From a virus, in IMG/VR virus record IMGVR_UViG_3300022866_000322, positions 62,001 to 126,000 of that record: 64,000 nucleotides of DNA. The stretch is one strand, 5' to 3'. Position numbers and translations under genes: made by a program. Under the pieces are notes generated by a model that was not told the origin of the DNA, did no database searches, and saw only the letters and a list, made by a program, of their open reading frames with translations. Every line of letters begins with the position of its first letter. Position 1 is the first letter of the stretch. This document shows, in pieces, positions 50,203-58,469 of the stretch.

Positions 50203-52866
50203 ATGAGTTACATAGACGCATTATTTGATAGAAAAGCAGATCGCATACATGTCGTGGAGCGTGTCAATGGGGAACGTGTATACAAAGAGTTTCCTGCTAA
50301 CTATGTGTTCTACTATGATGATCCCAAGGGCAAGTTCCGTACAGTGTATGGTAGCCCTGTGAATAGGTTCAGTACACGCAACGGCAAAGAGTTTCAAAAA
50401 GAAATGCGTGTGAACGGCGGAAAGAGATTATGGGAATCGGATATTAATCCAGTGTTCCGCTGTTTAGAAGAAAACTACCTGGGACAACAATCACCTAAAC
50501 TGCAAACATGCTTCTTTGATATTGAGGTCGACTTTGACCCTGAACGTGGATTCAGTCCACCTAGTGATCCGTTCAATGCAGTAACTGCAATTACTGTGTA
50601 CAACGACTGGATGGACAAGTTGATCACACTGGCTATTCCTCCCAAAGGACTTAGCTGGGAAAGTGCAGAAGAACTATGCAAAGACTTCGAAAACTGTTTC
50701 TTATTCGAACGTGAAGAAGAACTGTTGGGCACATTCTTAGATTTAATTGAAGATGCTGACATACTGTCGGGTTGGAACAGTGAAGGTTTTGATATTCCTT
50801 ACTTGGTCATGCGCATAAAGCGTGTACTTAGCAACGATGACAATAGACGTTGGTGCCTATGGGGGCAACTACCCAAGCAACGCACATTTGAACGTTTTGG
50901 TGCAGAGAATCTAACATTTGATTTAATAGGCAGAGTGCATATGGACTATATGCAACTGTATCGCAAATACACATACGAAGAACGTCACAGTTATTCACTA
51001 GATGCAATTGGTGAACACGAACTAGGTGAACGTAAAACACAATACGAAGGCTCACTTGATCAGTTGTATAACAAAGACTTCAAGACCTTTATTGAGTACA
51101 ATCGACAGGATACCGCGTTGCTAGGCAAGATGGACAAGAAGTTACGTTTTTTAGATCTTGCAAACGAACTAGCGCATGATAATACCGTACTGCTACAAAC
51201 AACAATGGGTGCAGTGGCAGTTACAGAGCAGGCTATTATTAATGAGGCACATCAGCGTGGTATGGTTGTACCTAATAGGAAAGGAAAAGAAGAACATGGA
51301 GAAACGCAAGCGGCAGGTGCCTATGTTGCTCATCCCAAAAAAGGGATGCACGACTGGATCGGAGCAATCGACATCAACTCACTCTATCCCAGTGCTATTA
51401 GGGCCCTCAACATGGCGCAAGAAAGCATCATCGGACAACTCAGACCGATAATGACAGACAGGTACATCAAGGAAAAACAGGACGCTGGAAAGAGTTTTGC
51501 TGATAGTTGGGAAAACATGTTCGGTAGCCTTGAGTATCAAGCGGTAATGAATGGAGAGCCTGGCACAGAGATTACTGTAGACTGGGAAGCAGATGGTAGC
51601 AGTGATATAATGAGTGCCGCTGACATTTGGAGACTGATATTTGACAGTAACAAACCTTGGATGATCAGTGCTAACGGTACTATATTCAGTTATGAAAAAA
51701 AGGCTATTGTACCAGGATTGTTAGAACGTTGGTATGCCGAACGTAAAGAACTACAAGCAAAGAAGCGTGACGCTGAGTCCGATGATGATATTGCATTCTG
51801 GGATAAACGACAGTTGGTTAAGAAGATTAACTTGAACAGTTTGTATGGCGCTATTCTTAATCCAGGTTGTAGATTCTTTGACAAACGTATTGGACAAAGT
51901 ACTACACTATCCGGTCGTATCATTGCCAAGCACATGGATGCGTTTGTTAACGAAGCCATAACAGGTGTATATGATCACACTGGTGATGCAGTTGTGTATG
52001 GTGATACTGATTCTTGTTACTTCACTGCATGGCCCGCTATTAAAGATGATGTCGAAAGCGGTAAAATGGAATGGAACAAAGACATTGCTACACAAGTGTA
52101 TGATAGCATCTCAGACCAACTTAATGAAAGTTTTCCATTGTTCATGGAAAAAGCCTGTCACTGCCCACGTGAAAATGGCGCATTGATCAAAGGTGGTAGA
52201 GAGATTACTGCAACTAAAGGCTTGTACATTAAGAAGAAGCGTTATGCGGCACTGATATATGACATGGAAGGTACTAGACTCGACGGCGGCGGCAAACCAG
52301 GCAAAGTTAAAGCCATGGGACTTGACTTGAAGCGAAGTGATACTCCGCCGGTTGTACAGAATTTCCTAAGTGATATACTACTTGGTGTACTAACAGGATC
52401 AACCAAAGAACAGATATATGATAAGGTTCGCGACTTTAAAATTGCATTCCAACAGCGTCCAGCATGGGAAAAAGGTACTCCCAAGCGTGTAAACAATCTA
52501 ACCAAGTACACTGCCGCTGAAAAAGCGCAAGGCAAAGCAAACATGCCTGGCCATGTAAGAGCCGCAATGAACTGGAACTATCTCAAACGCATGCATGGTG
52601 ACAACTACAGTCAAAACATTGTTGATGGTATGAAAACTATTGTGTGCAAACTTAAAGAGAACCCAATGGGTTACAAGAGTGTAGGGTATCCAACAGATGT
52701 TTCACATATCCCACAGTGGTTTAAGGACTTGCCATTTGATGATGCACTAATGGAGGCAACTATTGTGGATCAGAAAGTAGAGAACCTATTAAGTGTACTT
52801 AAATGGGATATTCCTGCACATACCAACATCAAAACAACATTTGACGACTTGTTCAGCTTCGAATAA
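50203..52866 (+). CDS. 43: DNA polymerase, family B (gp43-like)
   Basis: An 887-aa replicative polymerase, the same size class as T4 gp43. Exonuclease motif I FFDIEVD has Asp106 and Glu108. Polymerase motif A DINSLYPSAIR begins at Asp390, motif B is VKKINLNSLYGAILN near 547-561, and motif C YGDTDSCYF contains Asp601 and Asp603. The C-terminus ends DDLFSFE, a likely clamp-binding peptide. All catalytic residues are present. It sits upstream of a methyltransferase and the clamp. Confidence 0.97.
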   Translation: MSYIDALFDRKADRIHVVERVNGERVYKEFPANYVFYYDDPKGKFRTVYGSPVNRFSTRNGKEFQKEMRVNGGKRLWESDINPVFRCLEENYLGQQSPKLQTCFFDIEVDFDPERGFSPPSDPFNAVTAITVYNDWMDKLITLAIPPKGLSWESAEELCKDFENCFLFEREEELLGTFLDLIEDADILSGWNSEGFDIPYLVMRIKRVLSNDDNRRWCLWGQLPKQRTFERFGAENLTFDLIGRVHMDYMQLYRKYTYEERHSYSLDAIGEHELGERKTQYEGSLDQLYNKDFKTFIEYNRQDTALLGKMDKKLRFLDLANELAHDNTVLLQTTMGAVAVTEQAIINEAHQRGMVVPNRKGKEEHGETQAAGAYVAHPKKGMHDWIGAIDINSLYPSAIRALNMAQESIIGQLRPIMTDRYIKEKQDAGKSFADSWENMFGSLEYQAVMNGEPGTEITVDWEADGSSDIMSAADIWRLIFDSNKPWMISANGTIFSYEKKAIVPGLLERWYAERKELQAKKRDAESDDDIAFWDKRQLVKKINLNSLYGAILNPGCRFFDKRIGQSTTLSGRIIAKHMDAFVNEAITGVYDHTGDAVVYGDTDSCYFTAWPAIKDDVESGKMEWNKDIATQVYDSISDQLNESFPLFMEKACHCPRENGALIKGGREITATKGLYIKKKRYAALIYDMEGTRLDGGGKPGKVKAMGLDLKRSDTPPVVQNFLSDILLGVLTGSTKEQIYDKVRDFKIAFQQRPAWEKGTPKRVNNLTKYTAAEKAQGKANMPGHVRAAMNWNYLKRMHGDNYSQNIVDGMKTIVCKLKENPMGYKSVGYPTDVSHIPQWFKDLPFDDALMEATIVDQKVENLLSVLKWDIPAHTNIKTTFDDLFSFE

Positions 52867-52869
52867 ATA
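52863..52869 (+). promoter_or_regulatory. T4-type late promoter element (ATAAATA)
   Basis: GAATAAATACC overlaps the polymerase stop codon and is 28 bases before ATG 52898. It fits the TATAAATA pattern, but the distance is longer than elsewhere. Confidence 0.42.
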
Positions 52870-52897
52870 CCTATGTACAATTACATAGTGATATTCA

Positions 52898-53881
52898 ATG
52901 AACCTCGTAGATCTTGTAAACACCAAAAACTCCCTCAGAAGTGGGCCTGACCTAGCTCCATTATCTGCCGAGCTTGATAAAATTACCAAGCACTACCAAG
53001 ATATTATTCTAGGTGTTGATCCTAGATTTACCGGATCTGTAAACATTTCTATAGATCATTATCAAACAATTAAAGATCAATTAGCCTTACACCAACCCAA
53101 GATTGAGCAGACAATTGCGGATATTGATGCAGAAATACTGAAACAAAGTCAAAAGTTTTTTACAGAAAGTTATGCACTTGAGCGTGAGCTAAAGAGTGAC
53201 TTTGATTCTTACGGAATGTTAACGCAAAATCTTAGAACAATGCGACACTGGCGGAATATTAGATTAGACCAAACTGGTAGTCCAGATATGCACATGCTAG
53301 GAGTAATTCGAAAACATGTAGAACATAGATATCCTGTACTAGAGATAGGTTGCCGCGACGGGGACTGGACTAAATTTTTAGTTGCTGGTGATCCATTATA
53401 CATATCTGATTACACAGAAGAGTTTATGCATAATGCAGTGCACCAGTTTACGAAACAGTACATTCCTAGAGTCAGGCAGTACCAAATAAAAGACAACAAC
53501 ATAAACGATCTGCCAGAAAATCAATTTGGTTTTGTTCTTAGTTACAACTTCTTTAATTATCTTGCATTTGATACTATCAAACAATGGATGCGCAAAGCGC
53601 ACACTTGGTTAAGGCCAGGTGGTATTATAATGTTTACCTACAATAATGCAGATCATGGTTACGGTGCAGCCATGGCTGAAAGTAGCGTACAAAGTTATTG
53701 TCCAATGAGCTTACTTGTGCCCATGTGCGAAAGTATTGGTTTACAGTATCACGATCATAGAGATTACGTAAACACACCATTTACTCCAATGAGCTGGATA
53801 CAATTCAAAAAGCCAGGAGAGCTGTCCACAGTAAAAGTAGCACAGGCGTTAGGGCAAATAAAATTATACTCTGAGACTTGA
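52898..53881 (+). CDS. SAM-dependent methyltransferase with long N-terminal region, 327 aa
   Basis: The first 140 residues are helical (IEQTIADIDAEILKQSQKFF) without a recognised domain. The methyltransferase core starts at YPVLEIGCRDGDWTKFL (motif I), then FGFVLSYNFFNYLAF, then WLRPGGIIMFTYNN. The substrate is not readable. It separates polymerase from clamp. Confidence 0.78.
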   Translation: MNLVDLVNTKNSLRSGPDLAPLSAELDKITKHYQDIILGVDPRFTGSVNISIDHYQTIKDQLALHQPKIEQTIADIDAEILKQSQKFFTESYALERELKSDFDSYGMLTQNLRTMRHWRNIRLDQTGSPDMHMLGVIRKHVEHRYPVLEIGCRDGDWTKFLVAGDPLYISDYTEEFMHNAVHQFTKQYIPRVRQYQIKDNNINDLPENQFGFVLSYNFFNYLAFDTIKQWMRKAHTWLRPGGIIMFTYNNADHGYGAAMAESSVQSYCPMSLLVPMCESIGLQYHDHRDYVNTPFTPMSWIQFKKPGELSTVKVAQALGQIKLYSET

Positions 53882-53906
53882 TTTTCTAAATACAATCTGT
53901 TATAAT
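53878..53906 (+). promoter_or_regulatory. sigma-70-type promoter (TTGATT-17-TATAAT)
   Basis: TTGATT (53878-53883) and TATAAT (53901-53906), 17 bases apart, lie 24 bases before the clamp ATG, with ACGGAGG between them. Confidence 0.7.
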
Positions 53907-53930
53907 TAATCATCTTTAACGGAGGTACAA

Positions 53931-54650
53931 ATGAAAGATTATTTACAAGATATAGTAAAACACACACATGCTCTTGGCTTTATTGAGTTGGTAAAAGTCA
54001 CAGGCACTGCAACAGAAACAAAAGTTGATGCAGTTAGCGAAGACAGAAGTGCTATTGTGCAGGCTCAGTTTCACAATCCGGTTCCAGATTTTGTTGGAAC
54101 ATTTGGTATGCCAAATCTAGGCAAACTAAACACAATTCTTAATATTCCAGAGTACAGCGAAGATGCCAAACTTACAGTAAGCAAAACTGACGCTGGGCCA
54201 GCAGGTGTAAACTTTGAAAATGCCGCAGGTGACTTTAAGAACGATTACAGGTTTATGAGCAGTGAAATTGTAAACGACAAGCTCAAAGCAGTTAAGTTCC
54301 GAGGTGTTAAATGGGGCGTAGAGATTGAGCCAAGTGTAGCCAGTATTCAAAGACTAAAGCACATGGCTAGTGCAAACAGCGAAGAAACTACTTTTATTGC
54401 AAAGACAGAAGACAACAAGTTGAAGTTCTACTTTGGCGATCACAGCACACATGCAGGTGACTTTGTGTTTGCACATGATGTTGAAGGTACACTGAGCAAA
54501 GGTTGGAATTGGCCTGTAGCCGCTGTTATCAGTATACTAAGTCTGTCAGGCGATAAGATGATTAAATTTAGTGATGAGGGAGCCGCACAGATCACTGTTG
54601 ATTCAGGACTAGGTGTTTACAACTATATACTTCCAGCACAACAGAAGTAA
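53931..54650 (+). CDS. 45: sliding clamp (gp45-like)
   Basis: The 239-aa protein has the two-domain beta-alpha-beta layout and length of T4-like gp45 trimeric clamps, with ADSP-like segments replaced by marine-phage variants (FIELVKVTGTATETKVDAV; KLKFYFGDHSTHAGD). It tethers gp43 and, in T4, also activates late promoters. It has a strong ribosome-binding site (ACGGAGGT) and its own promoter. No catalytic motif exists to check, so identity rests on length, layout and the gp43/gp44 context. Confidence 0.85.
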   Translation: MKDYLQDIVKHTHALGFIELVKVTGTATETKVDAVSEDRSAIVQAQFHNPVPDFVGTFGMPNLGKLNTILNIPEYSEDAKLTVSKTDAGPAGVNFENAAGDFKNDYRFMSSEIVNDKLKAVKFRGVKWGVEIEPSVASIQRLKHMASANSEETTFIAKTEDNKLKFYFGDHSTHAGDFVFAHDVEGTLSKGWNWPVAAVISILSLSGDKMIKFSDEGAAQITVDSGLGVYNYILPAQQK

Positions 54651-55327
54651 TGACACAACGGGTACGTGATCGTTATTGGGAACGTAGAGGATATGTAAGT
54701 GGTACCTGTATGTTCCACGATCCCACTAGATTGTGTTACTTAAACATACCAAAGAATGCTAGTACCTTCCTAAAAGAAAACCTTGTTGAGCAGGAATGGG
54801 TCATGTTGCATAACAGTGTCAGGCGTGTTCGTCGTGAGACTGTCGGAACTATAGTTATACTGCGTGACCCTATTGACCGTTGGTTTACAGGAATAGCACA
54901 GCATATCACAACAAACCTATTCTGCAAAGATTTTGGTAGTAGTCATTTTTTAGAACAGACAAACGATCTGGTCAGTAACTTGATTGTAGACCAAGTGGTG
55001 TTCGATGATCATACAGAACAACAAAGTTGGTTCATTGAAGAATTTGGTCAATTTTTAATTAACCCAACTTATTTTTATTGTGATCAACACCTAAACAAAA
55101 ATTTAGATCATTACTTTAACACACATAATTTAAGTTACAGTTTGGCTAATAAACCGTTTAAAAATGTCAGTGTAAACAACTTTGATAACAAAAATCTAAT
55201 TGATTATTTTAAAAATATAGTTTATAATAATACTATGTATGAAATACATCTTGCAGAACATTATCAACAAGATTATGATCTCATTTCAACAGTACAGTTT
55301 TATCGAGCGGGCGAACAAAATAAATAG
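54650..55327 (+). CDS. carbohydrate sulfotransferase-like protein, 225 aa
   Basis: LCYLNIPKNASTFLKENL near residues 27-44 is the 5'-phosphosulfate loop of Sulfotransfer_2-type enzymes, with its K-N-A-S/G-[ST]. GTIVILRDPIDRWFTGIAQH near 67-86 is the 3'-phosphate segment. This is the clearest sulfotransferase in the window. It overlaps the clamp stop by one base. Target unknown, plausibly a host or virion glycan. Confidence 0.8.
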   Translation: MTQRVRDRYWERRGYVSGTCMFHDPTRLCYLNIPKNASTFLKENLVEQEWVMLHNSVRRVRRETVGTIVILRDPIDRWFTGIAQHITTNLFCKDFGSSHFLEQTNDLVSNLIVDQVVFDDHTEQQSWFIEEFGQFLINPTYFYCDQHLNKNLDHYFNTHNLSYSLANKPFKNVSVNNFDNKNLIDYFKNIVYNNTMYEIHLAEHYQQDYDLISTVQFYRAGEQNK

Positions 55328-55329
55328 TT

Positions 55330-56838
55330 ATGTCCAAGGTAAAAACATCAACGAAAGATTGCATGGATCAAGATAACCTAACAGCAAAACAAAACGACTA
55401 CGCAATATTCTTGCCTGCCATTTCTGGCTTCTACGCAACATTTATAGGCAAACAACGTGTTAACAACGATTATGTTGATGTTAACCGCATGCCTGCGGCT
55501 ATTCAAGACATGGAACAAATGAATTGGTTAAATGATCAAAAAGGATTGTTTCCATACAAGTGGAGTTTGTATTCAGGTGGACATGCTAACTTAGATCTAG
55601 CAAAAGACGATCCCAAAGAGAATATGGTACGTGAACGTGATCCAAATACTCTAATGTTAGGTGACTCTGGTGGTTTCCAAATTGGTAAAGGGCTTTGGGA
55701 AGGAGACTGGAAGGCTAACTCTGGCTGTCCTAAAGCACAAAAGAAAAGAGGGCTTGTACTTAATTGGTTAGACAATACTGCTGATTACGGAATGGGGCTC
55801 GATATCCCGACTTGGGTTTTTAAAAATAAAGAGGCTAGTGACGCATGTCAAATAAAAACAATACAACAAGCAGTAGACGCAACCAAATTCAACAACGAGT
55901 ACTTCATCAAGCATCGCAAAGGCGTCAGCAATGGCGGAACCCGCTTCTTAAACGTTCTGCAAGGAAGTGATCACACCAGTGCAGACGAGTGGTATGAAGA
56001 GATGAAAGGATTCTGTGACCCCAATAAGTATCCAGACAGACACTTTGACGGCTGGGGAATGGGTGGACAAAACATGTGTGACGTACACTTGGTGTTAAAG
56101 CGGTTAGTTGCACTGCGTCACGATAACCTATTACAACAAGGTAAACATGATTGGATGCACTTCTTGGGAACAAGCAAACTTGAATGGGCGGTGTTATTAA
56201 CTACCATACAACGTGCAGTTCGCAAATATGTAAACCCGAACTTTACAATAAGTTTCGATTGTGCATCACCTTTTTTAGCAACAGCAAATGGTCAAGTATA
56301 TCATGAGATATCGTTACCACACGACGGCAAGTGGAGTTATAGAATGAGTCCAATAGCTGATGATAGGAAATACTCATCAGACACAAGGCCTTACGGTAGT
56401 GCCGCACTACAAGATGGCCTTATTGGTACTTTCGAAGAAAGCCCTATGAGTTCGCGTACACAAATGAAAGATGTTTGTGTTTACGCACCCGGTGATCTGA
56501 ATAAGATAGGTAAAGAAGGCAAGACCAGTTGGGATAGTTTCAGTTATGCACTGTTAATGGGCCACAATGTTTGGACACATATCGAAAGTGTGCAACGTGC
56601 AAACAGAGAGTTTGATGCAGGTAACTACCCACGTATGATGCGCAACAATACTGGTAGAGTATTGTTTAAAGATGTAGTAGACCGCATATTTGCAACACCT
56701 GACCGTGCTGAAGCAGACGAGATAATCCAAAGCCATAACAAATACTGGATGGAAATTATTGGAACCAGAGGCAACACAGGAAAGAAAACTGTTTCGCCAC
56801 AAGCACAATATGAAAACTTATTTGAGGAAGCCGCATAA
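55330..56838 (+). CDS. TGT-family transglycosylase, DpdA-like
   Basis: Follows the tRNA-guanine transglycosylase barrel: GDSGGFQ at 111-117 (substrate-binding Asp112), GLDIPTW at 156-162, VLQGSD at 209-214, GWGMGGQ at 241-247, HFLGTSK at 277-283, and SFDCASP with Asp310 as candidate nucleophile. The CxCx2C zinc site of tRNA enzymes is not visible. At 502 aa it is longer than queuine TGT (about 375). Phage and island members of this size (DpdA) insert 7-deazaguanines into DNA. With FolE at 62873 a DNA-modification role is favoured; substrate (DNA or tRNA) is inferred. Confidence 0.82.
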   Translation: MSKVKTSTKDCMDQDNLTAKQNDYAIFLPAISGFYATFIGKQRVNNDYVDVNRMPAAIQDMEQMNWLNDQKGLFPYKWSLYSGGHANLDLAKDDPKENMVRERDPNTLMLGDSGGFQIGKGLWEGDWKANSGCPKAQKKRGLVLNWLDNTADYGMGLDIPTWVFKNKEASDACQIKTIQQAVDATKFNNEYFIKHRKGVSNGGTRFLNVLQGSDHTSADEWYEEMKGFCDPNKYPDRHFDGWGMGGQNMCDVHLVLKRLVALRHDNLLQQGKHDWMHFLGTSKLEWAVLLTTIQRAVRKYVNPNFTISFDCASPFLATANGQVYHEISLPHDGKWSYRMSPIADDRKYSSDTRPYGSAALQDGLIGTFEESPMSSRTQMKDVCVYAPGDLNKIGKEGKTSWDSFSYALLMGHNVWTHIESVQRANREFDAGNYPRMMRNNTGRVLFKDVVDRIFATPDRAEADEIIQSHNKYWMEIIGTRGNTGKKTVSPQAQYENLFEEAA

Positions 56839-57065
56839 TGTCATACCAGCTTAGACTAAACGATTTAGAAGAAGCGCACGAAACCCTAAACCAACAGGTT
56901 AATAACCTACAAGGGAATGTGCATTGGAATGATTATCAATTAAACCAGCTTAAAAAAGAAAAACTTAGAATCAAAGACGAAATATATCGTATTCAAAAAT
57001 TAGACCAAGGACCAGACCCAGAGGACACAGATTATTATGATAGCACGGAAACAGACGACTACTGA
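56838..57065 (+). CDS. coiled-coil protein, 75 aa
   Basis: A heptad-like helix over most of its length (LRLNDLEEAHETLNQQVNNL, then LKKEKLRIKDEIYRIQKL) and an acidic tail (DPEDTDYYDSTETDDY). No domain recognised. The ATG overlaps the previous stop by one base; the end overlaps the next gene by 29 bases. Confidence 0.68.
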   Translation: MSYQLRLNDLEEAHETLNQQVNNLQGNVHWNDYQLNQLKKEKLRIKDEIYRIQKLDQGPDPEDTDYYDSTETDDY

Positions 57066-57273
57066 TAACCCAATACTAAAAGATGCATGTGAACTGTTTT
57101 GGATAGTTAAAGGGCACATACCATCATGCATGTACTACGACGATACTGTGGAAGATACATATAATTCTTATTTTGATAGAGTATGGCGCTGGGATCCAAA
57201 TGAAGTATATCTTAGACGTCAAGGTTTTGACCAAGCATACAAACAATTTTTAACAAACTGGCCGGAGGCATAA
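57037..57273 (+). CDS. hypothetical protein, 78 aa
   Basis: A soluble, Trp/Tyr/Asp-rich small protein (ACELFWIVKGHIPSCMYYDD). No recognised family. It is translationally linked to both neighbours by overlaps. Confidence 0.62.
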   Translation: MIARKQTTTDNPILKDACELFWIVKGHIPSCMYYDDTVEDTYNSYFDRVWRWDPNEVYLRRQGFDQAYKQFLTNWPEA

Positions 57274-57788
57274 TGAATCGAGAAGGACACGAACAAGCCA
57301 CAATGTTCCTGGGAACAGAAGTAGAACACTCAGCAACCTATGGAATGAAAACATTATTTGTTGTTGGGCTTGTACCCGCAGAACAGGTATTACGAGAAGC
57401 ACTCAGACATGACGTAGAACATATCTACTTGGGTGCTAATCAAAGTTTTGGAACCTGGGACGGCATATTGTCAGAATGGGACGTTTTAATTACCAGTTGC
57501 ATTGACGAAGGTTATTGGGTAACACTGGACTATGATGTTAACGATCACAACGAGGTAATGTCACTGGATCTCCAGGATTGTAATCGTTTTATTAGTATGA
57601 TAAGTGTTAAACTGCCCAACATACGTAAATTAAATTACAATGCTACATTAAAGATTGACGATAGTGATTACGAAGCAACAAATCCTGGTGTATGGTGCCA
57701 CAGCGTACACAGCTTACAAAAAAGAAAACTATTCACAGATTGGTCTAAATATACCAACGACCAAATAATCGAGGAGGAAGTAAAATGA
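57273..57788 (+). CDS. hypothetical protein, 171 aa
   Basis: Alpha/beta sequence with a strand-loop FGTEVEHS region near the N-terminus (MFLGTEVEHSATYGMKTLFV) and DVEHIYLGANQSFGTWDG. It sits two genes after the DpdA-like enzyme and could be linked to it, but I see none of the QueD, QueC or QueE motifs. Function unknown. Confidence 0.65.
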   Translation: MNREGHEQATMFLGTEVEHSATYGMKTLFVVGLVPAEQVLREALRHDVEHIYLGANQSFGTWDGILSEWDVLITSCIDEGYWVTLDYDVNDHNEVMSLDLQDCNRFISMISVKLPNIRKLNYNATLKIDDSDYEATNPGVWCHSVHSLQKRKLFTDWSKYTNDQIIEEEVK

Positions 57789-57991
57789 AAAAGCAAATCA
57801 TTGACAATCTCAGAGCAAAGTACCAAAATCAAATTGCTATTGCAAGGACAAACGTTGAGTTGTTTATAGCAAGCCCACAGGGCGTTGCTGAACACATCGA
57901 CTTTTCCGAAACTGTAGAAAAAGAATTGGAAAAAATTGCACATGCAAATGATATGCTAGAAGCATTAGAGTACGTAAGCTCTGATGTTTGA
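57785..57991 (+). CDS. helical hypothetical protein, 68 aa
   Basis: A charged all-alpha protein (MKKQIIDNLRAKYQNQIAIA, ending LEALEYVSSDV). GAGGAGG precedes the start, which overlaps the previous stop. No domain recognised. Confidence 0.66.
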   Translation: MKKQIIDNLRAKYQNQIAIARTNVELFIASPQGVAEHIDFSETVEKELEKIAHANDMLEALEYVSSDV

Positions 57992-58016
57992 CATTTCAAT
58001 TAATTAGTTGTACAAT
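57988..58016 (+). promoter_or_regulatory. sigma-70-type promoter (TTGACA-17-TACAAT)
   Basis: A consensus TTGACA (57988-57993) overlapping the stop codon region, and TACAAT (58011-58016), are 17 bases apart. The A of ATG 58023 is the seventh base after the -10 box, so the transcript would be leaderless. Confidence 0.7.
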
Positions 58017-58022
58017 AACTAT

Positions 58023-58469
58023 ATGAACCAATCACAAAGAAATACCGTAGATCAAATCATGCATCATGCACGTAGGGACATTTGGGTTACTTTCCAGAAA
58101 GAAGGTGTTCACATGTATCCAGGGGCTGACACAGATCCTAAACTTGCAACAGGTGGGTGGGACGATGTTAGTTTCTTGGGCGTGCCACATAGACACATAT
58201 TCCACTTTAGGGTAGGAATTGAAGTGTTCCACAACGACAGAGACATTGAATTTATTCAATTCAAGCGTTGGATGCAACGACTTTATGACGTCGAAGGCGT
58301 ACTTGAATTAAATTATAAGTCTTGCGAAATGATTGCAGATGACTTGTACTTACAGATTGCAGACCGTTACCCGGATCGTGTGGTTACAATTGAAGTAAGC
58401 GAAGATGGTGAGAATGGCTGCCAAATAACTTACAATACATCCCAACAAGCCCAAACAAAAATATATTAA
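58023..58469 (+). CDS. hypothetical protein, 148 aa
   Basis: A soluble alpha/beta protein (QIMHHARRDIWVTFQKEGVH, then FHFRVGIEVFHNDRDIEF) with no recognised family. ATG 58023 is chosen over the TTG at 58008, which lies inside the promoter. No ribosome-binding site precedes it, consistent with leaderless translation. Confidence 0.65.
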   Translation: MNQSQRNTVDQIMHHARRDIWVTFQKEGVHMYPGADTDPKLATGGWDDVSFLGVPHRHIFHFRVGIEVFHNDRDIEFIQFKRWMQRLYDVEGVLELNYKSCEMIADDLYLQIADRYPDRVVTIEVSEDGENGCQITYNTSQQAQTKIY

